A stretch of 64,000 nucleotides of DNA, taken from positions 7,812,001 through 7,876,000 of the forward strand of contig JAJTUQ010000003.1 of assembly GCA_021399445.1 (NCBI GenBank), read 5' to 3'. Position numbers and translations under genes: made by a program. The notes under the pieces are model-generated. The model did no database searches. It worked only from the letters and a program-made list of their open reading frames with translations, and was not told where the DNA came from. Origin of the DNA: Xylogone sp. PMI_703 (Eukaryota; Ascomycota; Leotiomycetes). Numbering within the stretch: position 1 is the stretch's first letter; every line of letters begins with the position of its first letter. Of this stretch, positions 54,902 through 64,000 are shown piece by piece.

Positions 54902-57878
54902 ATCGTGTTTTCATGCGACTGGGGCGTTTGTTAAAGGAACCAGGCATTTTTTATTGCATGCAAGGCGTTTTATGAGCGGCGTTCAAATAATGGCGGTCTT
55001 GGGATTTGGGTCAAGGAATATCGGCCCAAAAAGTAGTTGAGATGTTTACAGTGAGAAGAGCCCGAACATATCCAACAGCGCGTATATCCAGGCGATGGCA
55101 TTGGATACCTCGCCTCAATCCTGGAGTCCTCTACTCAATCAAATATTCTCCGAATTGTATCTGTGCCGCTTTTGCCGCGTGGCAGAGGGAGAGATCTGGA
55201 GGGGGAGCTTGAGAGCCAGTATTGAGTGCTGCGCCCGCTTTTTCATGTCAGCCATGAGGTGGACTTGCTCTGGATACGTGGGCCGATTCAGATCGAGTGC
55301 GTCTGCCAACACGCTACTGTGGATAATAGACGAACAATGAAAGCAGGTCAAGTCGTCCATATTAGGCGAAATCTCCACTTCAGCGCCTATGCAAGCGCAA
55401 TCATGCAGTACTACATGCGATTGTAGGTTTAGAAGCGGCGTGGACGTTAGCAAATGCATACCGAATTTTGTACTACCTGATCAGACAAAGCCACCAGGAT
55501 ATATTACACGATCTAGTGCTAACTTATCCGCGGCCCTCCTGCCGCCATGTAAGTGAAGCTGGGATGGGGGTCCTCGGTAAAGCTATGTTGGATATGCCCT
55601 CGCATGAGCCGATTGTCTGTTAGTGGACAAAGAGTCAAGCCCTTCCATTCCCCTTGCGTACGGCGTCGTGTAAATCTCGCCTTTCTTGTCCATATCAAGT
55701 CGTAGAAACCAACATCGGGATGCCGTTAGCCTCTTGGGCCGTGTGCACCGGGAGAGTACAACTGTGACGGATGAGTACAAAGCTGCATAATTAACATACA
55801 AAAGCTCTATTCTTGGCAGAAAGGTCCCAGCATCCATGTGGTTTCTTGATTCCATTATTGCTTCTGCCCTGAGGAAGGCCCTTCGCGGCCATGGTCACCG
55901 ATCTTGACCTCGTTACCGTGAAGGTGGGTAGGAAGAGTGCTAAAAATTGTGCCAGAGGCCTTCCGCAGTGCTTCATTTGTTACCAAAGGGCGGGATCTAC
56001 CGTAACCAAAAAGCCCCCGCGAACCCTCCCCTCCTGCTGGGAGGGGGTCTTTTGGAGGAGGGCCCAGCACGGCGAGTCTGTGCTGCTGCTCGTGATCAAT
56101 TGGGCGCGCCCGGCAAAGTTCCATCACATCGCGCCCGTCCGGGCTGCTGCAATCCAGGGCAGATGGCACGCCGACGTGGTCGCTGGAAGACCTGTCCACC
56201 GACGTTGGGGAGTTTCACCTGGATCTGCCGGGGCCAGGCCAAGGGGCACGCCGTCATCCTCAAGCGTCCTGGGCGGAGGGTTTCAGTGAGCACCGATCTC
56301 TAAGCGCCGAGTGCCCTGTCCGCTGCACTTCTCTCATGCAGCCCTGAGCCCCGTCCAGGCCCGAGGCGCCTTCCTACTGGCTAGGCGACCGCTCTCGAGT
56401 CGAAGAAGAGACGCGCATCTGCAAACGTGAGTGGCTACGCGGTTTTAGCTTCGATGCTTGGTGCTGGGGAAGGGGAGCGCTGAAAAAGGGAACAGTAGTA
56501 GAGAGAAGAAAGGAAGGAGAGGGGATCGTAGTACTGTATGGTTGAAGAGCTAGGAATCGCAACCGCAACCGCGAGGCCAGAGAAAGAAGAAACTGCTAAG
56601 CGTGTCAGCGAGTGAGGACGAGGGTGAAGGTCAGGGCCAGATAGACGGACGCAAGGGAGAGAAGCAAGGGACAGAGAAGATACCAACAACCCAGTGCCGC
56701 AACGCGCATCAAGGGCATCTTATTTGACAATAATGTGAGGGATGGCTGCTATGGATGCTGTGGATGTTGTGGTTGTTTATCACGGCAAGCAGCTTCCAGC
56801 TGCCACAGCCGTCGAGGTCATTGTTCCATGCCGCACTCGTACAGCTCTGCTCCAAGCTCATGGTGTAAGAGTGATTGCCGTCACTGCTTTTTGCCCTTTT
56901 GGTGGTTTCTGCGCTTTGCAGCCTTTGCTCAATTACTACGCTCTTGAATTCGTGATGAGGGGAAAGATGAATCTGCGAAATCAATCAATTGTGTAGAAGT
57001 GCTCGTAAAAGTAAAAGTAATCGTAAGAGCAGAGCCCCATGAGTGGTCGAGGGCGTTTGGTGTTTCGAAGACTGGCAAGAGGAATTTGCAGGCATCCAGG
57101 ACCCCAGGGATCACCCCCGCCTACCGAAGCATCAACGGCTGCTGCACCTTCTTCGACCCTTCTCTCGACCAGAAAAACAACATCGCGGGACTACCAAGGC
57201 AGCACGGTCACGGCGCAGTCTCTCCTCGAGGTGACATTTTGCCTAGCTCCCAGCAGTCGTATTCCCGTTCTTGCTTCTTCCCACTACGGCAAATCATCCC
57301 AACCCTCATCCATTGCGCGCTGCCCTAGGACGGATCCAGTCGAGTCCCTAGGTCGAGAAGCCAAAGCAGAGTCACGGCAGCCAGAGACAGAAGCAGAGCG
57401 AGAGAGACCCAGCATGCATGGTGCATGCCACTTTCTCTCGTAGCCGCGAAGTGCAACCCACCTTCTCTCACGTCCAGTCCTCTCCGCCATTGAGCTTCAT
57501 TACCAGCACAGTGGCAAGAGCCTCGAACCCGCTCACCAACTGCCTGCTCTTCCTCTCCTTGCTCTCTTTGCTCTCTTTGCTCTCTTCCTCCCCATTGTTG
57601 CTGGTGCCGGCGTGCGGCCAAGTGCCAACACGCTTACCCTCCACTTCCACAGCAGAAAAGGTTGCTGCTAGAAGCTGGACGCATCCCGAGAGCTCCATTC
57701 AGCCTTGAGCGCGACCCACACCACACCAACAGTCCGGCTTCCTTGCACCCCATACTGTCAAAAAGGGCCCCCCGGCCGCGGTCAGGCAGACAACAGCTTG
57801 CTGCGCTGCGCATTGCTACTTCTTTTTTATATCAAGCAGCTTTGGACCTCTGCCAGCAGAGTGCTATATACTCCTCAT
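54902..57878. other. 3 kb gene-free region upstream of the 730-aa gene
   Basis: No gene could be supported. Frames up to ~134 codons overlap on both strands in the GC-rich half (55860-57440). An 84-codon ATG frame at 56742-56996 has somewhat coding-like codons but no recognisable domain. The last 500 bp are pyrimidine-rich with several upstream ATGs, suggesting a long 5' leader for the gene at 57879. Confidence 0.5.
57559..57588. repeat. nonamer pyrimidine tandem repeat (CTCTTTGCT)
   Basis: About three copies of a 9-base unit (ttgctctct) within a C/T-rich tract in the putative leader of the gene at 57879. Confidence 0.75.
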
Positions 57879-60385
57879 ATGAGCCTCGACTCGACCATGG
57901 CATTGGAGAGCCCGCTGGTCTCATCTCCCGGGAATGTCATGTCCGCCTTCTCTCCATATACTGAGTTCTCAATGTCTCCCAACTCTCCTGCCATGCCCAA
58001 GTCGCCACGGTACCAGTCTCTGTAAGCTGATCGCATCAATTCGCCACAGCTTTTGAATTGGTTTACTAATACATGACTCTGTTGTGCTTCTTTAGGTCGG
58101 CGCGCAGTTCAGCTGAAGGAAGTGGCCTTCGACCAACTTCAAGCGATGGCGGACTCTTCCCCAGCGCTGCGTTGATGGCTGCCAGCCCTAGCGATATGGT
58201 CGGACCATCACCCGTAACTTCAAACGGTACCGAGATAACAGAGATCGAGGATGAGATATCAGAGGATGTCCAAGAGGAGAAAACAGAGTCTCCTCATGCA
58301 AGCAGCGTTTCCAACTCGATGAATTCCTCTTTAAATTCAATGAGCACAGTATGATGAAACCCATTCATGAATGCATCATATATTTCTGCAAATTGACGGC
58401 TAATTAATGAACCCAGGTGAAGCGACTCAGTACCAACCTGCCTGAACACTTCCGGACAACCATCGAGGATGAGTCTGTCTCAGTCATACATGCGCCAGAG
58501 GGGTTTGGACAATTTGTACGTTGACTATCAGCACAGCCAATACTCAGCCATTACTCAATTAGTTGTAACTAACTTTCATCTAGATTGCTGCAAAAGATAG
58601 CATCCATGAAAGGTCTACACCAACTCCATACCAGCAATCGACTGAGAGTGGTTCGCCCAAAAATATTAGGGTTGACCTAGAGGTTCCCGAAGAAAAGGTA
58701 CGTCATAACAATAGGACATCAATAATTGATCTTCTTACCAACTATCTAAGATGTCACAATCCACACCCGTCTCCCCTCCTCCAATCTCAACAGACATTGC
58801 GCCAGTCAAGTATGCCTTAGATAATGCTACCCCTCGAGCACAGACCAGGCAAGAGATAGATGCTATGGCCAAGGAGAAGGACCTTGCAAGGTCATCAAGC
58901 AGCCACAGCCTCGAAGGTCTGTTGCTCAGAAATACATAACATCTCAACTCAGGCTCACTTCATACAGGTATCCCAGAAGACCAACACGAAGCCGAAGAAG
59001 AAGATGTAGATGCTCGCACCCCTCACAACTCCCACGAGGAGGTCAAGGCGCTCCTTACCGCGCTCAATGAATGCTGGACTCTTTGCAACACCCTGGCAAG
59101 TCTGAGCTCAATTCACCGTGAGAGAATCTTCAGTTATTCAGGTACCGGCGATGCTCATGAGAAGGCCTGGAAATGCTGCTGGAGATTATGTCAGAAATTA
59201 TACGACAGCAAGGACGAGGACCAGGACTTCCAAGTCGGACCTACCTTGGACTTGTGCCGCGAATTCTGCCAGGCTTTATTTGACGTTCGACAGCGAATGG
59301 ACGAAGTGACTGACTCCGTTTTAAGGGTCAGCTTCGAACTGAATAACCACCTCTTCAACACCCACGATCGAACCTTGCCTGAAGCTTTCAGAGAACGTAC
59401 CCTAGATTTCTATATCACACTATGTCATCGACTGATGAAACAACGAAGTGAACTTGCTGAAGAGACGGACTCGCTTCTCCGAGCTTGCTGGGGCCTAGCT
59501 GAGATGCTTTTCAGTTTAAGGCAAAACAAGCGTGAAGGGAAAGACGCAGATGAAGAGCTGCTTGGCTCAGCCGTACAAGCTTGCTGGGAATTGTGTGACT
59601 TATTCCGGGAAGGCTGGACCCAAGTCCGTCCCGAAAGAGGCACCCCTAGACCTAGTCAAACCACCTTTGGATTGTCCTCAGATCAGGCTAGCCGCTCATC
59701 GCACTCTAAAAGCAACAGCCTTCCGAGTGTTCCAGAGAATCCCGAGCCGGCAGCAAGACCGTTTGGAACGCCGTATATTCCTGAAACACCTACAACGGAA
59801 TTTGAGGATACGCCCATCTCTCCTGAAGAAAACTCTCCCAGTATCCCCAATATTCTCGTGCTGGGCACCGACCAGACCCGCGCGAGCAGCACTCGCTGGT
59901 CAAGCGCAAACTCGACCCTTTCCACCTACTCTCAAGGAAGCAATAAAACCTCTAGCACGGTCACTAACAGTAACTCCGAGGATCCGAATCTCACACGCCT
60001 AAAGATCCTCATCCTCAAAGCTGCCATGAATGTTGGGTTTTCACGCAGCGCGGCGGCCGCATCCTCGTCTCACAGCAGCCATAGTGGTAAGGCTGCGTTA
60101 CAACAGTTCGTGAAGAGCCTCCCAACGGGCTCATTCGGATCTCTCCCTGCTCATGCCACATTACTTACCGCCTACCGCAATCTTGTGCTGACAGACCCTG
60201 CCTTCCGTAATCCAGCAACTCTTCCTGCTCCTGGTAAAAGGGCTAATGCAGTAGATGTTGCAAAAAGCGTTAGTTGGATGATGAGAAGTGGACAATATAC
60301 CTTCTTAAAAGATCTTTTCCGGCTAGTATTTGGGTTCCACCTCGAGGAAGCTGAAACCAGAAAGAATGTCAGCATCACAGTTTAA
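57879..60385 (+). CDS. conserved fungal protein of unknown function, 6 exons
   Basis: Exons 57879-58021, 58096-58348, 58417-58515, 58584-58697, 58751-58916 and 58968-60385 give 730 residues; all phases close. The start is the first in-frame ATG (57879); a second one at 57897 is possible. Residues 1-~330 are low-complexity, Ser/Pro/Thr-rich with acidic patches (Ile-Glu-Asp-Glu-Ile-Ser-Glu-Asp) and likely disordered. The middle (~350-510) is a compact all-helical domain rich in Trp and Cys, beginning Ala-Leu-Asn-Glu-Cys-Trp-Thr-Leu-Cys-Asn and repeating Ala-Cys-Trp-Gly/Glu-Leu units, as in helical-repeat folds. A second Ser-rich linker and a C-terminal helical domain (~630-730) follow. I do not recognise a named family with certainty; the length of the leader and the disordered flanks suggest a regulated signalling or scaffold protein. 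Confidence 0.8.
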
Positions 60386-61803
60386 TATCGAGGATTTCCA
60401 GCCAACTATTCAGACATAAAACGACAAAACTTCAACAAACAAGAGCAGCTCAAGGTGAAGACTGCTATGCCTACACAGGCTACAAGCAAAAATGCTGAAG
60501 CTGCAAGAAGCACTTACAGATCTCGTCACCATCTGGACACATGGAAGTCTCGGCCATTACAACGTGGTGGGTATGTGTCTTGCGATAGCATGGTTCACAA
60601 TTGAATCATCCTTCTACATAATGTTTTTTTGAGTTTCATAATGGATGGGAGGATATCTGAAATAGCGCATTTCATTAGTCCGTATATACGATATTCTGGT
60701 ACAATATTTAGGAAAGCGCGCAATCGGGAAGGGCAGATTACGCATTCGACGAACAGGGTTTGGGCCGGAGGATTTTTTGGCAATGTTTTCCAGATACAAT
60801 ACGTGTCAATGATGGATGGGTAGGAGAATTTGTTAGCGAGTGATTATTACTTCTTCTCCCCTTTCTCCTTTTCTCCTTGTACGCCACCAACACTACACTT
60901 CTACGCACACATTCGCAACTCCTACCTTCGTTTTTGCTTTAGTTGCAGGTTTGGAATGATAGATACCCCCTTCACAACACAGTCACACGCAGTTCACTTT
61001 CACACAAATGGCGTTTAGGTGTTTATCTATTGTGGATAACTATTTCTGATATAGGAGGAGCGAGCAATTCGATTGGAACTGGATTGGAGAACGGTAAATC
61101 TTAACTATATGAGGTGTCTTATATAGTATCTATGGAATATTCGCTGACGACACATTGATCTCTCTCGTTGTGTATGTGAATATACTTGTGTGGATAGAGG
61201 ATCGATGAGCCCATAGTCCTATTCAGAACTCAACTTGTGTAAGGCCTAAGAAGAAATATTTTGATCCAGGGAGTGATAAAAGCATGGTCTAATCCACGCG
61301 ATTGGAGTAGTCATAACAAGATATAAAAGATTGGGAGTATAATCTAGGAGATAAAGGTAGGAGATCTATACTCGCCACACCTAGTACCACATCATGTATC
61401 ATATTGTTAAGACGTAACGCCAAGTTTATTTTTAATAAAGCAGCTACCGTGAGCAGATCATCTATGTCCATAATATTAGGTTATATTGCTTCAGTGCAAA
61501 CTGGTGAAACTGTCTGAACTGCTGGCCCTTTCGTTTACTAGTGGAAATAGCAGAATAGGTTTTATAGTTTTTTTATTTTCAAGTTTTTTCGTGCATTTCT
61601 AGATTGTCTGTGAGAAACAAGAAATAAAGAAAGCAAAACCCAACGCAGTAGAGCCCAAATATCCACAAGTCATCATCATCCATACCAAGAAAAAGAAATA
61701 AGAAAAGTTAACGTAATCCATTTCTGTAAGAAGTCATTCCCAAATTATCAAACTCCATCCCAAATACCACCCAAGTACCGGTGTCAGTTCCAAGTCTAGA
61801 GTC
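60386..61803. other. AT-rich 3' region, no gene
   Basis: 1.4 kb after the 730-residue gene. The first ~150 bp look like a 3' UTR; the rest is AT-rich with short frames only. Short direct repeats of cccaaataccatccc type occur just beyond at 61757-61910. Confidence 0.5.
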
Positions 61804-62489
61804 TTAAATCCCGTTTTGAGTGCCATCCCAATGCTGCTCTTGACGCCAAATACCAGCGCTATTCCGAAGAAACCAGTGTAGAACTAAATGCCAGCCCAAA
61901 TACCATCCCAAAGAACAAAGGCAAAATGCAAAAAATTTCAAGGATGGCGGCATTTCCCACAGTTTCATAAACAATGCAGTTCTATGACCATAGCCATGAG
62001 AACATATAAAATAATGTAAGGTATTTGAAGCACCGTTCAAGATGTTGGTTATGTGGCGCGGAATTCGTAATCTTGATTCTGTGGTTTGTCCCACATAGAA
62101 ACGCAAGTAATCTTTATGGAGATCATCCTTGATGAAATTCACATAACCGACTGAGTTACACCACGGATTTGTATCTTGCTGTTGAGAAGAGAATATAGTT
62201 TCCAATCTAGTAATAGAGTTAACTTTAAAGATTCAGTCTCTGTTAAATTGAAAAAAATCTTACTTTGAAACTGTAAGTTCCTTATTGCGGAGTGAAATAA
62301 ATCGGGGATCGATGAAACTAAAAGCAGTTTCAACAACATCCAAATACCGCCATTTTGTTGAATCCACGGCTTATACCATGAAAGGACGTCCCCGATTTGA
62401 TAATCACTCTCTGCCACCTGAGTTACCAAAACCTTGAGTGCCTCCTTTATATCATGGAAGACCAAACATGGTGTAATATAAACATGATC
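61804..62489 (-). pseudogene. GIY-YIG-like domain gene remnant
   Basis: Two exon-like blocks, about 62489-62270 and 62230-61804. The second reads Gly-Tyr-Val-Asn-Phe-Ile...Arg-Phe-Tyr-Val-Gly-Gln-Thr...Arg-Ile-Pro-Arg-His, matching the GIY and YIG strands and the following Arg and His of GIY-YIG endonuclease folds. It continues Asn-Thr-Leu-His-Tyr-Phe and His-Arg-Thr-Ala, then a Trp-rich hydrophobic end. The first block starts after a good acceptor (branch CTAAT, TTAG at 62490) and has a usable donor (GTAAGA), but the obvious acceptor (AACAG) leads to a stop in the GIY-YIG frame; only a weaker AAAG acceptor keeps it open. No convincing start codon was found. It is best read as a decaying member of a multicopy fungal family; a functional gene with unusual splicing cannot be excluded. 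Confidence 0.55.
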
Positions 62490-62755
62490 CTAACTGCCAA
62501 TTAGTAACCTCCGCTACTCGAAACTTAACCAACTTAGAAGTGGCTTAATGCATACACTTTTGTCCTCGCTCGTTATGGAAATATCCGGACACTGTATGGT
62601 GGCATTTACGGAGCTCCATTTTCGAAAGTTCCTTTCCTGCGGTAAAGTTTTCTTTTCGCTCTGAGCATTCTCACGCAGCTTGCTGGTTTGAAACCTGCAC
62701 TAGAAGCAACCAGTCTCTGTGTTGGATTATGTGTTGGCCCTCCAAATGGTCGACT
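62466..62755. other. spacer between the two coding remnants
   Basis: About 290 bp. It contains a minus-strand 24-codon ATG frame (62619 downward) with a Lys-Cys-His-His start and Gln-Lys-Cys end that might be a leader exon of the GIY-YIG remnant, although no in-phase splice could be found. Confidence 0.3.
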
Positions 62756-63105
62756 CTAACGGCGAGAAGAGCAGGCTGATGATTTATGTCCTTTTTTATT
62801 TCAAAATTCGCAGGGCGGAGCAACTGGACAGCTCTCTACTTTATGGCCCTTCTTTTTGCAATATTGACATGCACCGCATCTAGGACCATCTCCAGGACCG
62901 TTTGCACTGGGAAAGCCTATTTTTCCACAGTGATAGCAAGCTATCTCCCGCCCACCAAAAGACATTTTTCTTTAGCCTTATAATGCTCTGTATAATTTAC
63001 AGATACCCAAAGTTGAGAAATAGGTACATGAGGGAAGCATAGGGGAAGTTCAATTTTAAAGGTGAAAGAATCTTCTGATTGTAAGGATGCCACATGCACA
63101 GGTAA
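62756..63105 (-). pseudogene. zinc-knuckle (CCHC) coding remnant with frameshift and stop
   Basis: The minus strand reads a protein-like frame from 63105 (Phe-Thr-Phe-Lys-Ile-Glu-Leu-Pro...) to about 62960, then ends at TAG. In the next frame the sequence continues as Gly-Gly-Arg-Glu-Ile-Ala-Cys-Tyr-His-Cys-Gly-Lys, an apparent one-base frameshift between 62961 and 62950. This frame contains a perfect CX2CX4HX4C zinc knuckle (Cys-Gln-Tyr-Cys...His...Cys). After Cys-Glu-Phe it meets TGA (62803-62801) exactly where the second cysteine of another knuckle is expected; the following codons give Asn-Lys-Lys-Gly-His and Cys at the right spacing. The ATG at 62965 opens a 54-codon frame but is probably fortuitous. 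Retroelement gag or a multicopy host family are both possible. Confidence 0.6.
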
Positions 63106-63107
63106 CT

Positions 63108-63936
63108 ATAAATTAGGCAGCGGCCTTCTGCATATTTCTAAACATATTCATTTCACAAAGACCAGATGATGGAGTGGTTAATGTTATAGACTTAGATGAA
63201 ATTCGATATCTATCTCCTTTGGGAAGCCTTCAAGGCTATGTATCACCACCATAACATAAAAGGGTATCTTAATTGAAGCCATTCTAAATGAAGAATGACA
63301 AACTTAGCTTAAACACTTGTTACCACTGTAATGAAAAGTATGTATGCATAATTTTTCAGTTATCAAAAGCTCTTACAAGATAAAAATTTTTAATTCACCT
63401 ATTTAACTTACATAAATAGCAAGTCAAATGCAAAGAATTGAGGGCATTTTTGAGTTAATAGTGAGTTATTGTTATTTATTTCATAGTTTTTATAAGAGAT
63501 TTTATTACTCTAGCTTGTGAAAATAACTGAAATTCAAACTGTAACAAATGGTTTTCTTCTCAAACGGCGTAGTGACGCTTTAGGAGCCAGCCTTTCGTTA
63601 CCTCGGCCGCGGTTTGCCTGCAGTCGCTTAGCTTTCGGCAGTGTACCTTCCTTTTGCCATGAATATCCATTAAATATAGCCAATCCAAACCCTGCCCTCC
63701 AACAGCTCTCACGCCATCATACTACTATTGTATGAATTGACCATGCAGATTTGTTATCGTTCTTATAGAGAAAAAGGTAAAACTATAAAAGGTGTTGCTA
63801 TCAATACTCTCTTTCCTAGTAAGTTTTAGACATTTTGTTAGTCTGAATTTCTCAACGCTTTTGAGGAAACTAATAGTCATTTCATTTCAGACATGAAATA
63901 TAGCAAAAAGGATACAAACATAGATATATTTGACGC
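63108..63936. other. AT-rich spacer, no gene
   Basis: About 830 bp, strongly AT-rich between 63300 and 63540. A short GC-richer patch (63585-63660) has no recognisable content. Confidence 0.5.
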
Positions 63937-63941
63937 AAAAA
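63937..63941 (-). terminator. Pol III T-run terminator
   Basis: Five T residues on the minus strand, two bases after the tRNA discriminator base, as expected for RNA polymerase III termination. Confidence 0.75.
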
Positions 63942-63942
63942 T

Positions 63943-64000
63943 CGACAGCAGCAGGATTTGAACCTGCGCGGGCGAACCCATGTGATATCGTATCGAATGA
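63943..64000 (-). tRNA. class II tRNA (probably Ser), 3' half, cut by window edge
   Basis: Minus strand, ending at discriminator G (63943). The T arm GCAGG-TTCAAAT-CCTGC (B box) and acceptor 3' strand TGCTGTC are clear. A long variable arm with GGG-TTCG-CCC stem-loop before it marks a class II tRNA, Ser more likely than Leu because of the G discriminator. The 5' half and anticodon lie beyond position 64000 or cannot be fixed; an intron next to the anticodon is possible. Confidence 0.8.

Noticed and set aside
56742..56996. 84-codon ATG frame with coding-like codon use
   Set aside because: No recognisable domain, minus-strand frame over the same bases, no splice continuation; left as unsupported.

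Overview
The window looks like nuclear DNA of a filamentous ascomycete (Pezizomycotina; Leotiomycetes is a guess from the feel of the proteins, not something I could test). Genes sit on both strands. Most are split by 40-160 bp introns with GTAAGT-like donors, CTAAC/CTAAT branch points and TAG/CAG acceptors. The content is eukaryotic housekeeping (ERMES, ESCRT-I, nucleolar complex, SEACIT/GATOR1, SSU processome, RNA polymerase subunit, mitochondrial ThrRS) plus Pezizomycotina families such as HET-C. No operons, bacterial signals or CRISPR arrays were seen. Exon structures below were worked out by hand from splice signals and reading-frame continuity; every multi-exon model given closes in frame.

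Layout. 1-7.5 kb: mostly gene-free, with a hidden 51-residue Cys-rich ORF (4888-5043) and a two-exon unknown gene (5679-6372). 7.5-12.3 kb: compact core block mdm12, vps28 and noc2. 12.3-18.4 kb: AT-richer accessory stretch with a carboxylesterase, a decayed repeat copy and a 2OG-Fe(II) oxygenase. 18.4-24.6 kb: Maf-type pyrophosphatase and a small bHLH factor (divergent), then het-C. 24.6-29.6 kb: a 5 kb GC-rich gene desert leading to an HMG-box gene with an unusually long first intron. 32-36.3 kb: mitochondrial threonyl-tRNA synthetase and a membrane/coiled-coil protein. 36.3-40.6 kb: second copy of the decayed repeat and a four-exon unknown protein with a Myb-like N-terminus. 40.6-50.4 kb: EFM2-like methyltransferase divergent from npr2, a DUF1479 oxygenase, an HhH/AT-hook protein, a 74-residue zinc-finger protein and an IPNS-like oxygenase. 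51-54.9 kb: utp17 divergent from rpb10. 54.9-60.4 kb: a 3 kb gene-free leader and a six-exon fungal protein of unknown function. 60.4-64 kb: AT-rich, with decayed GIY-YIG and zinc-knuckle coding remnants and the 3' half of a class II tRNA cut by the window edge.

Functional links are modest. Noc2, Utp17 and Rpb10 all serve ribosome production or rRNA transcription, and utp17/rpb10 share one 309 bp promoter. Npr2 is in the TORC1 amino-acid-sensing pathway. Three unrelated 2OG-Fe(II) oxygenases are present but not clustered. I see no complete new multi-gene system. The most interesting items are the protein joining an HhH-GPD-like fold to ten AT-hooks, the het-C tail architecture, the cryptic small ORF at 4.9 kb, the pair of decayed repeats, and the remnants at 61.8-63.1 kb.
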